Made by a program: the position numbers and the translations under genes | Shown: in pieces, positions 1 through 8,679 of the stretch | Numbering within the stretch: the stretch's first letter is position 1 | Layout of the letters: every line of letters starts with the position of its first letter | From: CAWBRT01 sp963696525 | GTDB taxonomy: Bacteria; Acidobacteriota; Terriglobia; Terriglobales; Acidobacteriaceae | Direction: 5' to 3' | Length of the DNA stretch: 64,000 bases | Assembly: GCA_963696525.1 (NCBI GenBank) | Contig: CAVOKO010000008.1 | Location: forward strand, 620,001 to 684,000 | Notes under the pieces: model-generated | Databases searched by the model: none | What the model saw: the letters and a program-made list of their open reading frames with translations, nothing else | What the model was told of the DNA's origin: nothing

Positions 1-88
1 TGGGCCGATCAGTTAGAACAGTTCCGCGCGGCCAACAGACATACCTTTTCAAGTGCCGCCGGAGCGCATGATTTCTAAAAGGAATGGT

Positions 89-1225
89 ATGACCGCGCCA
101 GCGGCCTATGTCGATCCCTCCACCGCAACCAGGTATCCCCTGGAGCTGCCGCGCTGGTGCTCGGACGGCGGCGCTCCCTTGATGATCACGGATTTGCCTG
201 GCATCGGCCGCCGGCAAATCGACGGTGGGGTTCGCTCGTTATGGCGTTACGCGGCGGCGTTGCCGCTGGCACCCTCGAACCCGGTTACGCTTGGGGAGGG
301 ATGTACGCCTCTGGTGCGGCGCAACTGGCACGGAGCGCCGGCGCTGTTCAAACTGGAATGGTTCGCGCCCACCGGCAGCTTCAAAGATCGCGGTGCTTCG
401 GTTATGGTTTCCATCCTGCGGCAACAAGGCATCGACCGCATCCTGGAGGACAGTTCCGGCAACGGCGGAGCCGCCATCGCCGGCTACGCCGCGGCCGCCG
501 GCATTCGGGCGAAGATCCTTGTGCCTGCCTATACTCAACCGGCAAAAACAATTCAAATGCGAGCCTATGGCGCCGAGGTGGAACTGGTGCCGGGCACAAG
601 ACAGAACACCGCCGAAGAGGCCATGCGCGAGGCGAAGCAGATTTTTTACGCCAGCCACAACTGGCAAGCCTTTTTTCTCCAGGGCACAAAAACGCTGGCC
701 TATGAACTGTGGGAAGATCTCGACTTTCGTGCGCCGGACAACGTCATCATCCCGACCGGAGCGGGCAGCAACGTGTTGGGCTGCGACATCGGCTTTGGCG
801 AGCTCCTCCGGCACCGGGAGATTGAGCACCTGCCGAAAATTTTCGCCGTGCAACCGGAAAACTGCGCGCCCATCCACGCCAGCTTTGCGGCCGGCGGCGA
901 TCAACTCGTGCCGGTGGAGGCCAAGCCCACCATAGCCGAGGGCGCTTCCATTACCCATCCGGTTCGACTGAAGCAGGTCTTGGAGGCGATCCGCCGCTCC
1001 CAGGGCGCGACGGTGACGGTCAGCGAGCAGGAGATCATTGCGGCGGTGCACGAGCTGGCGTCAAACGGCCTGTACGCCGAACCAACCAGCGCCATCGCGG
1101 GCGCGGCCTTGAGCAAGCTGCTGGCGGCCGGCGCCATCAGGCCGAACGAAACCACCGTGGTCGTGCTCACCGGAAGCGGCCTGAAAGCGACCCAGCGCAT
1201 CGGCAAGTTGGTGGGAATCCAGTAG
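89..1225 (+). CDS. Threonine synthase-like PLP-dependent enzyme
   Basis: Fold-type II PLP enzyme of the threonine synthase/threonine dehydratase family. It probably converts O-phosphohomoserine to threonine in the cytoplasm. The Schiff-base lysine lies in SFKDRG (Lys about 99 from the ATG at 89). The glycine-rich SSGNGGAA loop after it would bind the cofactor phosphate, and TGSG near the C-terminus fits the cofactor ring pocket. The 378-residue length fits. The start at 89 is preferred because AAGGA sits about 6 bases upstream; an ATG at 68 and a GTG at 53 are in frame. The pre-domain WCSDGG segment resembles the N-terminal part of threonine synthases. A dehydratase-like activity cannot be excluded. 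It converges on ndk. Confidence 0.8.
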   Translation: MTAPAAYVDPSTATRYPLELPRWCSDGGAPLMITDLPGIGRRQIDGGVRSLWRYAAALPLAPSNPVTLGEGCTPLVRRNWHGAPALFKLEWFAPTGSFKDRGASVMVSILRQQGIDRILEDSSGNGGAAIAGYAAAAGIRAKILVPAYTQPAKTIQMRAYGAEVELVPGTRQNTAEEAMREAKQIFYASHNWQAFFLQGTKTLAYELWEDLDFRAPDNVIIPTGAGSNVLGCDIGFGELLRHREIEHLPKIFAVQPENCAPIHASFAAGGDQLVPVEAKPTIAEGASITHPVRLKQVLEAIRRSQGATVTVSEQEIIAAVHELASNGLYAEPTSAIAGAALSKLLAAGAIRPNETTVVVLTGSGLKATQRIGKLVGIQ

Positions 1226-1253
1226 CTTGCAGCGTCCCGGCTTCCAACCAAAA

Positions 1254-1285
1254 GCTAAGGCGCAGAGAAAACTCTGCGCCTTAGC
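1254..1285 (-). terminator. Intrinsic terminator after ndk
   Basis: A perfect 14-bp inverted repeat (1254-1267 with 1272-1285) encloses an AAAA loop. Read on the minus strand it is followed by TTTTGG, so it best serves ndk. It may also block read-through from the convergent threonine synthase-like gene. Confidence 0.75.
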
Positions 1286-1302
1286 CGCGTTCAAGGCTTT
1301 GG

Positions 1303-1728
1303 TTAGTTCGCCAATTCGTAACCGGCAAAGAAGAAGCTGATTTCGAAGCGCGCAGTGTCATCCGCGTCGGAGCCGTGGACGGCATTGCGCTCGATATTTT
1401 GAGCATGCTTCTTGCGGATCGTTCCCGCATCGGCTTTCTCCGGATTGGTGGCGCCCATGATCTTGCGCCAGTCGGCGATGGCATCTTCTTTTTCCAGCGC
1501 CATGACAACCACCGGACCTTCGGTCATGAACTTTACCAGTGAGTCGTAAAACGGCTTGCCCACGTGCACCGCGTAGAACCCGGCTGCCTGGGCTTTTTTC
1601 AGGTGCAGCATTTTCATGCCGACAACGCGGAAGCCGTTTTCCTGAATTATCTTGATGATGTCTCCGGCGACGTTTTTCGAAACCGCGTCGGGTTTGATGA
1701 TGGCAAGAGTACGTTGCAAAGTCTTCAT
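1303..1728 (-). CDS. ndk: Nucleoside diphosphate kinase
   Basis: Transfers the gamma-phosphate of ATP to nucleoside diphosphates through a phosphohistidine. The 141-residue length is typical. The start TLAIIKPDA carries the conserved nucleotide-binding lysine (Lys12), and NAVHGSD holds the phosphorylated histidine (His118). The gene lies 85 bases downstream of sucD on the same strand. NDK is known to associate with succinyl-CoA synthetase in several bacteria, so co-transcription with sucCD makes sense. The gap contains short TTCAAAGTTTC-type repeats and no obvious terminator. Confidence 0.96.
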   Translation of the reverse strand: MKTLQRTLAIIKPDAVSKNVAGDIIKIIQENGFRVVGMKMLHLKKAQAAGFYAVHVGKPFYDSLVKFMTEGPVVVMALEKEDAIADWRKIMGATNPEKADAGTIRKKHAQNIERNAVHGSDADDTARFEISFFFAGYELAN

Positions 1729-1813
1729 GTCTTGGATGTGCTGTGCCTTCCTGGTTAAAAAAGTTTCAAAGTTTCACGCTTCAAAGTTTCGAGTTTAACC
1801 TGCCGCTCACGGC

Positions 1814-2701
1814 CTATTGCTTCGCCGCCTTGGCGCCGAGGGCCTGTACCAGCGTTTCACCAATCTCGGCCGGTGAACTGGCGACCCTGATGCCCGCCGC
1901 TTCCAGTGCCTTGATCTTCTCGGCGGCGGTGCCTTTGCCGCCGGAGATGATCGCTCCGGCGTGACCCATGCGGCGTCCCGGAGGCGCGGTCTGCCCCGCG
2001 ATGAAGCCCACGACCGGCTTTTTGACGTGCTGCTTGACGTACTCGGCGGCGGTTTCCTCGGCGTTGCCGCCGATTTCGCCGCTGAGAATGATGGCGTCCG
2101 TTTCCGGGTCTTCGTTGAACAGTTTGAGCGTGTCCAGGAAGTTGGTGCCGATAATCGGATCGCCGCCGATGCCGATCGCCGTCGACTGGCCAATGCCGCG
2201 CACCGTCAACTGGTAGACCGCCTCGTAGGTCAACGTGCCAGAGCGGGAAACGATGCCTACCCTGCCGGGCAGAAAGATTCTGGCCGGCATAATGCCGATT
2301 TTGCACTTGCCGGGCGAGATGATGCCGGGGCAGTTCGGCCCGATCAGGCGCGAGTTGCGGCCCTCCATGAAGCGCCACGCTTTGACCATGTCGCGCGTGG
2401 GAATGCCTTCGGTGATGCAGACGATCAGCGGCATCCCAGCATCGACGGCTTCCATGATGGCGTCCGCCGCAAACGGAGGCGGAACGAAGATGACGGTTGC
2501 GTTGGCGCCGGTTTTTTCCATCGCTTCGCCAACCGTATTGAAGATGGGCCAGCCTTCGTGGGTGGTGCCGCCCTTGCCCGGAGTGACGCCTCCGACGACC
2601 TTGGTGCCGTAATCGGCGCTGGCCTTGGCGTGGAACGTGCCTTCGCGGCCGGTGAGGCCTTGCACCACGAGTCGAGTTTTTTCGTTGACCAGTATGCTCA
2701 T
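1814..2701 (-). CDS. sucD: Succinyl-CoA ligase, alpha subunit
   Basis: Alpha subunit of the TCA-cycle enzyme that couples succinyl-CoA cleavage to NTP synthesis. It has 295 residues, with an N-terminal CoA-binding Rossmann domain (VQGLTGREGTFH) and a C-terminal ligase domain. The phosphorylated histidine is His247 in RRMGHAGAII. The start lies 2 bases after the sucC stop, with GGAGG immediately upstream, so the two subunits are translationally coupled. Confidence 0.96.
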   Translation of the reverse strand: MSILVNEKTRLVVQGLTGREGTFHAKASADYGTKVVGGVTPGKGGTTHEGWPIFNTVGEAMEKTGANATVIFVPPPFAADAIMEAVDAGMPLIVCITEGIPTRDMVKAWRFMEGRNSRLIGPNCPGIISPGKCKIGIMPARIFLPGRVGIVSRSGTLTYEAVYQLTVRGIGQSTAIGIGGDPIIGTNFLDTLKLFNEDPETDAIILSGEIGGNAEETAAEYVKQHVKKPVVGFIAGQTAPPGRRMGHAGAIISGGKGTAAEKIKALEAAGIRVASSPAEIGETLVQALGAKAAKQ

Positions 2702-2703
2702 GG

Positions 2704-3882
2704 CTAGCTCCTCCCGCCGGCTGCCGCGACCACCTTTTCGGCCGCGTCCTTCATGGTTTGAGCGACGATGAAGTTCAGACCGCTCCGCTTCAGAATTTCC
2801 CGTCCCTGCTCAACGTTGGTGCCTTCCAGACGCAACACGATGGGAAGCTTAATTCGGGTCTTGTTGGCCGCTTCGACGACACCATTGGCCAGCGTGTCGA
2901 CGCGGAGAATACCGCCGAAGATGTTAATCAGCACAGCCTTCACGTTCTTGTCCATCAGCAGAATTTCAAAGGCGTGGGTCACCTGGTCGGAGTTGGCTCC
3001 GCCGCCCACATCGAGAAAATTCGCGGGCATACCGCCGGCGAACTTAATGATATCCATGGTAGCCATGGCCAGCCCTGCACCGTTCACCATGCAGCCCACG
3101 TTGCCGTCCAACTTGATGTAGTTGAGGCCGTACTTGCTGGCTTCCACTTCTAGCGCGTCTTCCTCGCTGATGTCGCGAAGTTCACTCAGATCCTTGTGCC
3201 GGTAGAGCGCGTTGTCGTCGATATTTACCTTGGCATCGAGCGCGAAGACACGCCCGTCGGTGGTGGTGATGAAAGGATTGATCTCAAACAGCGATGAATC
3301 CGTGTCTTCGTAAGCCTTGTAGAGGGCTTGCATGAACTTGACGGCGGGGTTGAGAAACTCGGGAGCCAGTCCCAGCCGAAAAACGATTTTGCGCGCCTGA
3401 AACGTCTCGAAGCCGACTGCCGGATCGATGTACTCCTTGATAATTGCGTTAGGGTCGCGGGCCGCAACCTCTTCGATTTCCATTCCTCCGGCCGCCGACG
3501 CCATGAACACCGGGCGCGAGACGGCACGGTCCAGCACGATGCCGAGATACAGCTCCCTGGCGATCGGCAAGGTTTCTTCGATCAGCAGCCGCTGCACTTT
3601 CTTGCCCTCCGGGCCGGTCTGGTGCGTCACCAACTGCATGCCGAGGATTTTTCCGGCGAGCTGAACCGCCTCTTCAACCGATTTTGCGATTTTGACTCCG
3701 CCGCCTTTGCCGCGTCCGCCGGCATGGATCTGCGCCTTGACGACCACGCCTTTGGCTCCGCTGCTCATCAGCTTCTTGGCGGCAGCTTCGGCTTCCGCGC
3801 GCGTGGTGACCATCTCCCCGCGCGGCACCGCTACTCCGTATTTCGACAGGATTGCTTTTGCCTGGTACTCGTGAATTTTCAT
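2704..3882 (-). CDS. sucC: Succinyl-CoA ligase, beta subunit
   Basis: Beta subunit with an N-terminal ATP-grasp domain (MKIHEYQAKAIL start, GGRGKGGGVK nucleotide loop) and a C-terminal ligase domain (CMVNGAGLAMATMD, NIFGGI). The 392 residues are full length. It is the first gene of sucC-sucD, probably followed by ndk. A second, degraded copy of this subunit type occurs at 17950-19223, so this pair should be the working TCA enzyme. Confidence 0.96.
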   Translation of the reverse strand: MKIHEYQAKAILSKYGVAVPRGEMVTTRAEAEAAAKKLMSSGAKGVVVKAQIHAGGRGKGGGVKIAKSVEEAVQLAGKILGMQLVTHQTGPEGKKVQRLLIEETLPIARELYLGIVLDRAVSRPVFMASAAGGMEIEEVAARDPNAIIKEYIDPAVGFETFQARKIVFRLGLAPEFLNPAVKFMQALYKAYEDTDSSLFEINPFITTTDGRVFALDAKVNIDDNALYRHKDLSELRDISEEDALEVEASKYGLNYIKLDGNVGCMVNGAGLAMATMDIIKFAGGMPANFLDVGGGANSDQVTHAFEILLMDKNVKAVLINIFGGILRVDTLANGVVEAANKTRIKLPIVLRLEGTNVEQGREILKRSGLNFIVAQTMKDAAEKVVAAAGGRS

Positions 3883-4135
3883 GGTGTCATTTGCTTCGAG
3901 CCTGACTGTCCCTGGCGCACAACCCTGCTCGCCCGCGACGCCGGCTTGGCGATTTCAATCGGTTCGGTTGTGGACGAAACATCCCCGCGAGCCTAAGCTG
4001 CGCCAGGCGTTTCGCCCATTAAAAACTGTTCGGATAACGCGGGACCCGGGATGCAGTACGCCCAATGCGATACTCCAAACACCTGAAATCTCAATGGGTA
4101 GCCCGTGCTTCATCATCTCCGATGAGAGACGCACT

Positions 4136-4165
4136 ATTGTATTCGCCCGAGCCCGTTCTCCGCAA
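4136..4165 (-). promoter_or_regulatory. Candidate sigma-70 promoter for sucCD
   Basis: On the minus strand TTGCGG (4165-4160) and TACAAT (4141-4136) are separated by 18 bases. This would start transcription about 245 bases before sucC. The 344-base space 3883-4226 shows no coding gene; the promoter is the only feature I can support there. No start site is measured. Confidence 0.35.
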
Positions 4166-4226
4166 AAGTTTGCCGTGACAAGGTAGCGGGCAAGTTTCGC
4201 GACGGCCTCGCGCAAGCCATCCCCGG

Positions 4227-6305
4227 CTACCACACCTTGCAGGGATGCTCCCGCACCATCGGCTGGCCCGCCTTGCACTGGAAAGCCCGCTGAAACTCCG
4301 GCATGTTGGTGACCACGCCGTTGATGCGATACTTGCCGGGTGAGTGCGGATCTGTTATGGCGCTCATCCGCTCATTTTCCGGCCGCTGGTTCTCGCAAGC
4401 CCACTGGGCAAAGCCGATAAAGAAACGTTGCTCGGGGGTGAAGCCGCCGATGGCTTTCAGCTTCTGCTGCTTGGCCTCGTTGAACCACGCCAGGTAGGCC
4501 AGCACGCTTCCCCCGAGATCCGCGACGTCTTCGCCTTCCGTCAGCTTGCTGTTGATGTGGATGTCGTCGACAACCACGTACTGCGCATATTGATCCACCA
4601 CGCACTCAGCGCGGGCTTCGAATGCCGCGGCATCCTGTTTAGTCCACCAGTCGCGCAAGTTGCCCTGCGCATCGAATTGTCTCCCCGCGTCGTCAAAGCC
4701 GTGCGTCAGTTCATGGCCAATCGTCGATCCGGTGTTGCCGTAGTTCGGCGCATCATCCATCTTGGGATCGAACAGCGGCGGCTGCAGCACGCCGGCGGGA
4801 AAGTTGATGTCGTTCATCTGCTGGTCGTAGTAGGCGTTGACCGTCGCCGGCGGTATCTGCCACTCGCCGTGATCCACCGGCTTGCCGATTTTATTCAATT
4901 GACGTCTTGATTCAAATGCCGTGGCCCGTTGAAAGTTTCCGAAGAAATCACCGCGCACCACGTCCACGGAGCTGTAGTCCCGCCATTGGTCGGGGTAGCC
5001 GATCTTGTTCACCACGGCGTGGAGTTTATCGAGCGCGCGCTGCTTGGTTTCAGCTCCCATCCAATCGAGGGCCTTGATCTCCTGCTGCATCGCGTCTTCG
5101 ATTTGCTTCGTCATCTGGAGCGTGCGGGCCTTTAGTTCAGGGCTGAATGTTCTGGCCACGTATACCTGGCCGACAGCTTCGCCGAGCTGGTAGTCCAGCA
5201 GTTGAACGCAACGCTTCCAGCGCGGCCTGATCTGCTCGGCCCCCTGCAGGTACTTGCGATAGAAATCGAAGTTTGCCATCACGAACGGGGTCGACAGGTA
5301 AGGCGCGTTCTGCCGGACGACCTGCCAGCGAAAGTAAGTTTTCCAGTTCCCAAGCGACTCCGATTGCAGCAGCGTCTCCAGCGCCTTAAAGAACTCCGGC
5401 TCGGTAATGTTGAAGGTTTGCAGGCCGGGAACCCCCGATGCATCGAGATATGCATTCCAGTCGAAGGAAGGCGTCAGGGCCTGCAATTCGGCGCGGCTCA
5501 TCTTGTGGAAGATTTTATAAGGATCGCGGAGTTCGACGCGGCTCAGCGAGGCCTTAGCCATCGCGCTCTCGATCCGCATCACAGTTTGCGACCCCCGAGC
5601 GGCCTCGGTTGGCGAGTCGCCCAGCAATTTGAACATCTGCTGAACCTGGGCCAGGTAGCGCTTACGGGTCTCTTGCATCCGCCCATCGCTCTTCAGATAA
5701 TAATCGCGGTCGGGCAGCCCGAGCCCGCCGGCGCTGGCAAATGCAATCACCTGCGTCGAATCCGCCAGATCCTGCGAGGAGCCGAAGCCGAACATCATGC
5801 TGCTATAGCCAAAGGTTACCAGGTGCTGCCGGGCAACCCAGGGCGCAAGGCCGCTCACGTCCTTGACGCCGGCCAGCTCCCGCAACCCGGGTTCAAGCGG
5901 CGCGGCCCCGGCTTTTTCAATGGCCGCTTCGTCCATGCAGGAGGAGAAAAAATCCCCGATCTTCTGCTGAATCGCGCTACGGCCCGCCGACGGACGCGCC
6001 GCGTCTTCGAGAATTCCCCAAAGAAAGCGCTGGTTCTCGTCGGTTAGCTTGCCATAGACGCTCCACGACGCCTGGTCTGGCGGAATCGGATTTTTCTGCC
6101 TCCACCCGCCGCATGAATAGGTGTAGAAATCCACGCATGGGTCCACGGAGCGGTCCATGAAATCGGCGTCGAGGCCGGGCGTGTAGGGCAATGTCTGCAG
6201 CGGAGTTTCCTTCTGCGGGGCGGCGGCCAACGCTCCGGGCGCTTGCGCCGCACAGAATGTGCTCATCGTCACCATCGAGGCGAACAGCAGCAAAGTTTTT
6301 TTCAT
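4227..6305 (-). CDS. Secreted M13 family zinc metallopeptidase (neprilysin/PepO-like)
   Basis: Zinc endopeptidase acting on small peptides outside the cytoplasm. A signal peptide covers about the first 20 residues (MKKTLLLFASMV, cleavage near CAAQA). The M13 N-terminal domain begins at DRSVDPCVDFYTYSCGGW. The zinc site is HELTH at 531-535, with the third ligand in GEDVADLGG (Glu about 592). The protein ends in the CKVW-type tail typical of the family. Its 692 residues are full length. It stands alone, with 35 bases to the downstream amidase gene on the same strand. Confidence 0.93.
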   Translation of the reverse strand: MKKTLLLFASMVTMSTFCAAQAPGALAAAPQKETPLQTLPYTPGLDADFMDRSVDPCVDFYTYSCGGWRQKNPIPPDQASWSVYGKLTDENQRFLWGILEDAARPSAGRSAIQQKIGDFFSSCMDEAAIEKAGAAPLEPGLRELAGVKDVSGLAPWVARQHLVTFGYSSMMFGFGSSQDLADSTQVIAFASAGGLGLPDRDYYLKSDGRMQETRKRYLAQVQQMFKLLGDSPTEAARGSQTVMRIESAMAKASLSRVELRDPYKIFHKMSRAELQALTPSFDWNAYLDASGVPGLQTFNITEPEFFKALETLLQSESLGNWKTYFRWQVVRQNAPYLSTPFVMANFDFYRKYLQGAEQIRPRWKRCVQLLDYQLGEAVGQVYVARTFSPELKARTLQMTKQIEDAMQQEIKALDWMGAETKQRALDKLHAVVNKIGYPDQWRDYSSVDVVRGDFFGNFQRATAFESRRQLNKIGKPVDHGEWQIPPATVNAYYDQQMNDINFPAGVLQPPLFDPKMDDAPNYGNTGSTIGHELTHGFDDAGRQFDAQGNLRDWWTKQDAAAFEARAECVVDQYAQYVVVDDIHINSKLTEGEDVADLGGSVLAYLAWFNEAKQQKLKAIGGFTPEQRFFIGFAQWACENQRPENERMSAITDPHSPGKYRINGVVTNMPEFQRAFQCKAGQPMVREHPCKVW

Positions 6306-6340
6306 AGGAAAAGCTCACGGATTAGGATTTCGGTTCGGCC

Positions 6341-7744
6341 CTATGATTCGAGCGCGCGCGGTACACGGTGATGCCATTCGGTGCGCTGCTCGAACTGGTG
6401 TGCAATCGCCAAGACCTTCCGTTCCGCGCCCAGAGTCGCGCTGATCTGCATGCCGACCGGCAGGCCTTCGGCGGTAAATCCGCACGGGACAGTAATGGAC
6501 GGCAACCCCAGAACGTTGAACGGGCGTGTGTTGCGCAGCATGATCAGCTCGCGTTTCCGCAACTCCGGCAGCCCCGACTGCAGATCCGCAATCGTCGGCG
6601 GCGAGATCGGGACGGTGGGCGTAATCAGTACGTCCACGTCGCGGAAAACTTCCCCGCTCCGGCGGCGCAACGCATCCAGACTGCACTTGGCCGCGCGGTA
6701 TTGCTCTTCCGTGACATCCTTGCCCTGGAGAATGCGCTGCAACGTCTGCGGATTGTACTGGTCGCGGTATTCCGCAAGAAACTGCTCGTGATACTGATAC
6801 GCCTCGTAGATGTGGACCGTGCGATCTTCGTCGATTGGAACTCTAACGTCGCGAATCGACGAGGTACTGGAACTCGTGATGAGGGCCACTCCGATGCGCA
6901 GCGCTGATTCGATCTCCGGCTCGATGCCTTCAGAGAAGTATTCGGTTGCGATGCCGACCCGGAGGCCGGTCGTATTACGATGTATCGCCTCCCGATAGCT
7001 AGACGTGGAAAACTGGCCGCTGCCGGGGTCTGCCGGGTCGTAACCCGCGATCGCATCCAGCACGATCGACGCATCCTCCACCGTGCGCGTCAGCGGTCCG
7101 ACATGATCGAATGACAGTGCCAGCGGAAAAACCCCGCGACGGCTTACCAGCCCGAAACTCGGCTTCAAGCCGACAACTCCGCAATATGCCGCCGGCAGCC
7201 GGATTGATCCTGCCGTATCGGTGCCGAGCGCCGCGAAGCACATGCCGGCAGCAACCGCCGCCGCCGACCCTGAAGACGACCCCCCGGTAATTCGCGTCGT
7301 GTCCCAGGGGTTACGCACGGGGCCGAAATAGCTGATGATCCCGCTGCCTCCGTAGGCAAATTCGTGCAGGTTAAGCTTGCCGATCAGCACTGCGCCAGCG
7401 TGCCTGAGCCGGCGCGTAACCTCCGCGTCTTCGACAGCAATGGTATCTTTCAGCACCGCGCTCGCGGCCGTGGTGGGCACATCCATCTGGTCGATGAGAT
7501 CCTTCAGTCCCACCGGAATGCCATGCAGCGGACCACGCCAGTGGCCGCTCTGGATCTCACGTTCGGCTTCGGCGGCTTCGCTCAACGCACTTTCGGCGGT
7601 CACGGTAATAAAAGCGTTGAGAACCGGGTTGTGCTGCTCGATCCGCGACAGGCAGGCCTTGGTCAACTCGACGGGCGAAATCTGCCGGCGTTTCACCTGT
7701 TCGGCAGCCTCGGCCAGAGTGAGCCCTGTAAGTGACGTTTGCAT
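6341..7744 (-). CDS. Amidase signature family enzyme (GatA-like)
   Basis: Hydrolyses an amide bond with a Ser-cisSer-Lys triad: Lys81 in GLKDLID, the GGSSSGS loop at 154-160, and the nucleophile in TDTAGSIRLPA (Ser about 180). It has 467 residues. The ATG at 7744 is chosen because AGGAG lies 9 bases upstream; an in-frame extension to 7894 has no such site and reads as non-coding. No gatC or gatB is nearby and there is no signal peptide, so it is more likely a catabolic amidase than the tRNA amidotransferase subunit. The substrate is unknown. Confidence 0.85.
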   Translation of the reverse strand: MQTSLTGLTLAEAAEQVKRRQISPVELTKACLSRIEQHNPVLNAFITVTAESALSEAAEAEREIQSGHWRGPLHGIPVGLKDLIDQMDVPTTAASAVLKDTIAVEDAEVTRRLRHAGAVLIGKLNLHEFAYGGSGIISYFGPVRNPWDTTRITGGSSSGSAAAVAAGMCFAALGTDTAGSIRLPAAYCGVVGLKPSFGLVSRRGVFPLALSFDHVGPLTRTVEDASIVLDAIAGYDPADPGSGQFSTSSYREAIHRNTTGLRVGIATEYFSEGIEPEIESALRIGVALITSSSTSSIRDVRVPIDEDRTVHIYEAYQYHEQFLAEYRDQYNPQTLQRILQGKDVTEEQYRAAKCSLDALRRRSGEVFRDVDVLITPTVPISPPTIADLQSGLPELRKRELIMLRNTRPFNVLGLPSITVPCGFTAEGLPVGMQISATLGAERKVLAIAHQFEQRTEWHHRVPRALES

Positions 7745-7865
7745 AGATGAGCGCTCCTGAGCACGTTCAGTGTAATGCATCCCTCGATCGAGCGGCAGCG
7801 GAGGCCGGTGACGGTGAAGTGGATCGGGCGCGGAAAAGCAAACAAAAAAGCGAACAACCAATGTA

Positions 7866-7890
7866 GAAAAAGGGCCGCTCGCACGGCCCT
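7866..7890 (-). terminator. Intrinsic terminator after the peroxiredoxin gene
   Basis: Stem 7871-7877 pairs with 7884-7890 (AGGGCCG/CGGCCCT, 6-base loop). On the minus strand it is followed by a run of Ts, the classic rho-independent layout. It lies about 50 bases past the peroxiredoxin stop. Confidence 0.75.
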
Positions 7891-7899
7891 TCACGCTTG

Positions 7900-7941
7900 C
7901 GGGACTCGGGTTCTCGGCGAGCCCGCACGCTGGGATGATTC
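7900..7941 (-). repeat. Degenerate copy of the dispersed palindromic repeat
   Basis: Read on the minus strand, AATCATCCCAGCG followed by CTCGCCG and ACCC matches, with substitutions, the element at 12481-12520 (AATCACCCCAACG, CTCGCCG, ACCC). It starts directly after the peroxiredoxin stop codon. The match is weaker than for the other copies. Confidence 0.4.
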
Positions 7942-7942
7942 A

Positions 7943-8494
7943 CTATCCTTTCAACTTGTGCCGTTCGCAGGCGTTAACCGCATTGGCCGAATCCAACGCA
8001 TCTTTGTCGAGCTGAATCTCGACTACCTTTCCGGTTTTGTCGATGAGGAAGGTTGCTCGCCGCGCGGCTTTGGTCTGCGGGTTCAAGATGCCATAGCGCC
8101 GGGTGATATCGCCGCCCACGTCGCTCAGCATGGGAAAGCTGGTGCCCAGTTGATCCGTCCAGGCTTTATTTGCAAAAAATCCATCCATGGTGACACCCAG
8201 GACCTGGGTGTTGGCCGCTTCCAGTTTCTGCAAGTTCTGCTGGAAGCTCTTCGCTTCCTGGGTTCAACCAGGCGAAAACGCAAAGACGTAAAACGCCAGA
8301 GCCACGTTCTGCTTTCCCCTGAATTCCTGCAGGGAAACCTGCTTCCCATTCTGATCTTTCAGGGTAAAATCCGGCGCCATCTCTCCGACTTTGACGGAAG
8401 GCATCGGTAACGTGGGCTGGGCCTGTTGCGCTTGCGCCAAGCTAACCAGGGCGACGAAAACTACAACCGCGACACTGATTCGCAAGGCTCTCAT
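7943..8494 (-). CDS. Secreted AhpE/Prx-type peroxiredoxin with in-frame TGA (probable selenoprotein)
   Basis: Reduces hydroperoxides, probably in the periplasm: residues 1-23 (MRALRISVAVVV to AQA) form a signal peptide. The gene is readable as one 183-codon protein only if the TGA at 8264-8266 is decoded. Upstream reads APDFTLKDQNGKQV and FYVFAFSPG; downstream, in the same frame, reads TQEAKSFQQNL, FPMLSDVGG and RRATFLIDKTGK. The TGA (codon 77) falls exactly at the peroxidatic Cys of the family pattern F-S/T-P-x-C-T. The catalytic Arg is in RRATFLID, and a Cys near the C-terminus (NACERHK) could resolve. The start at 8494 has GAGG upstream; an ATG at 8515 is also in frame. Hairpins after the TGA fit a bacterial SECIS. 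The alternative is a Cys-to-stop error or mutation. Confidence 0.8.
8217..8258 (-). promoter_or_regulatory. Candidate bacterial SECIS hairpins of the peroxiredoxin mRNA
   Basis: Two competing stems follow the UGA. Stem A: GGAAGC (8258-8253) pairs with GCUUCC (8247-8242) around a GAAGA loop, starting 5 bases after the UGA. Stem B: GCUUCCAG (8247-8240) pairs perfectly with CUGGAAGC (8224-8217), starting 16 bases after the UGA, with a possible inner GCA/UGC mini-stem and a GAACU loop. Either is compatible with SelB-dependent decoding, in which the hairpin lies just 3' of the UGA and a G sits early in the loop. Which one forms is not known. Confidence 0.5.
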
Positions 8495-8679
8495 GAAACA
8501 CCTCGCAGGCAGCATACTCCGAAGCTTGGCAAACTGTCACTTCCAGCACAGCCGCACCCACTGCGGCCGAGCATTGGCAGATACCGAGGGTTGAACATCG
8601 ACTGGGATAAATATCTGCCGGGCAGAGCTGCCAAATCCCGCCAACCATCATCTCATCAGGTCAGGATCTAACGTCGTCG

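Noticed and set aside
7943..8515. Two separate genes at the peroxiredoxin locus
   Set aside because: The downstream piece would have to start at a TTG in mid-domain, and both pieces are in one frame around a single TGA at the catalytic position.
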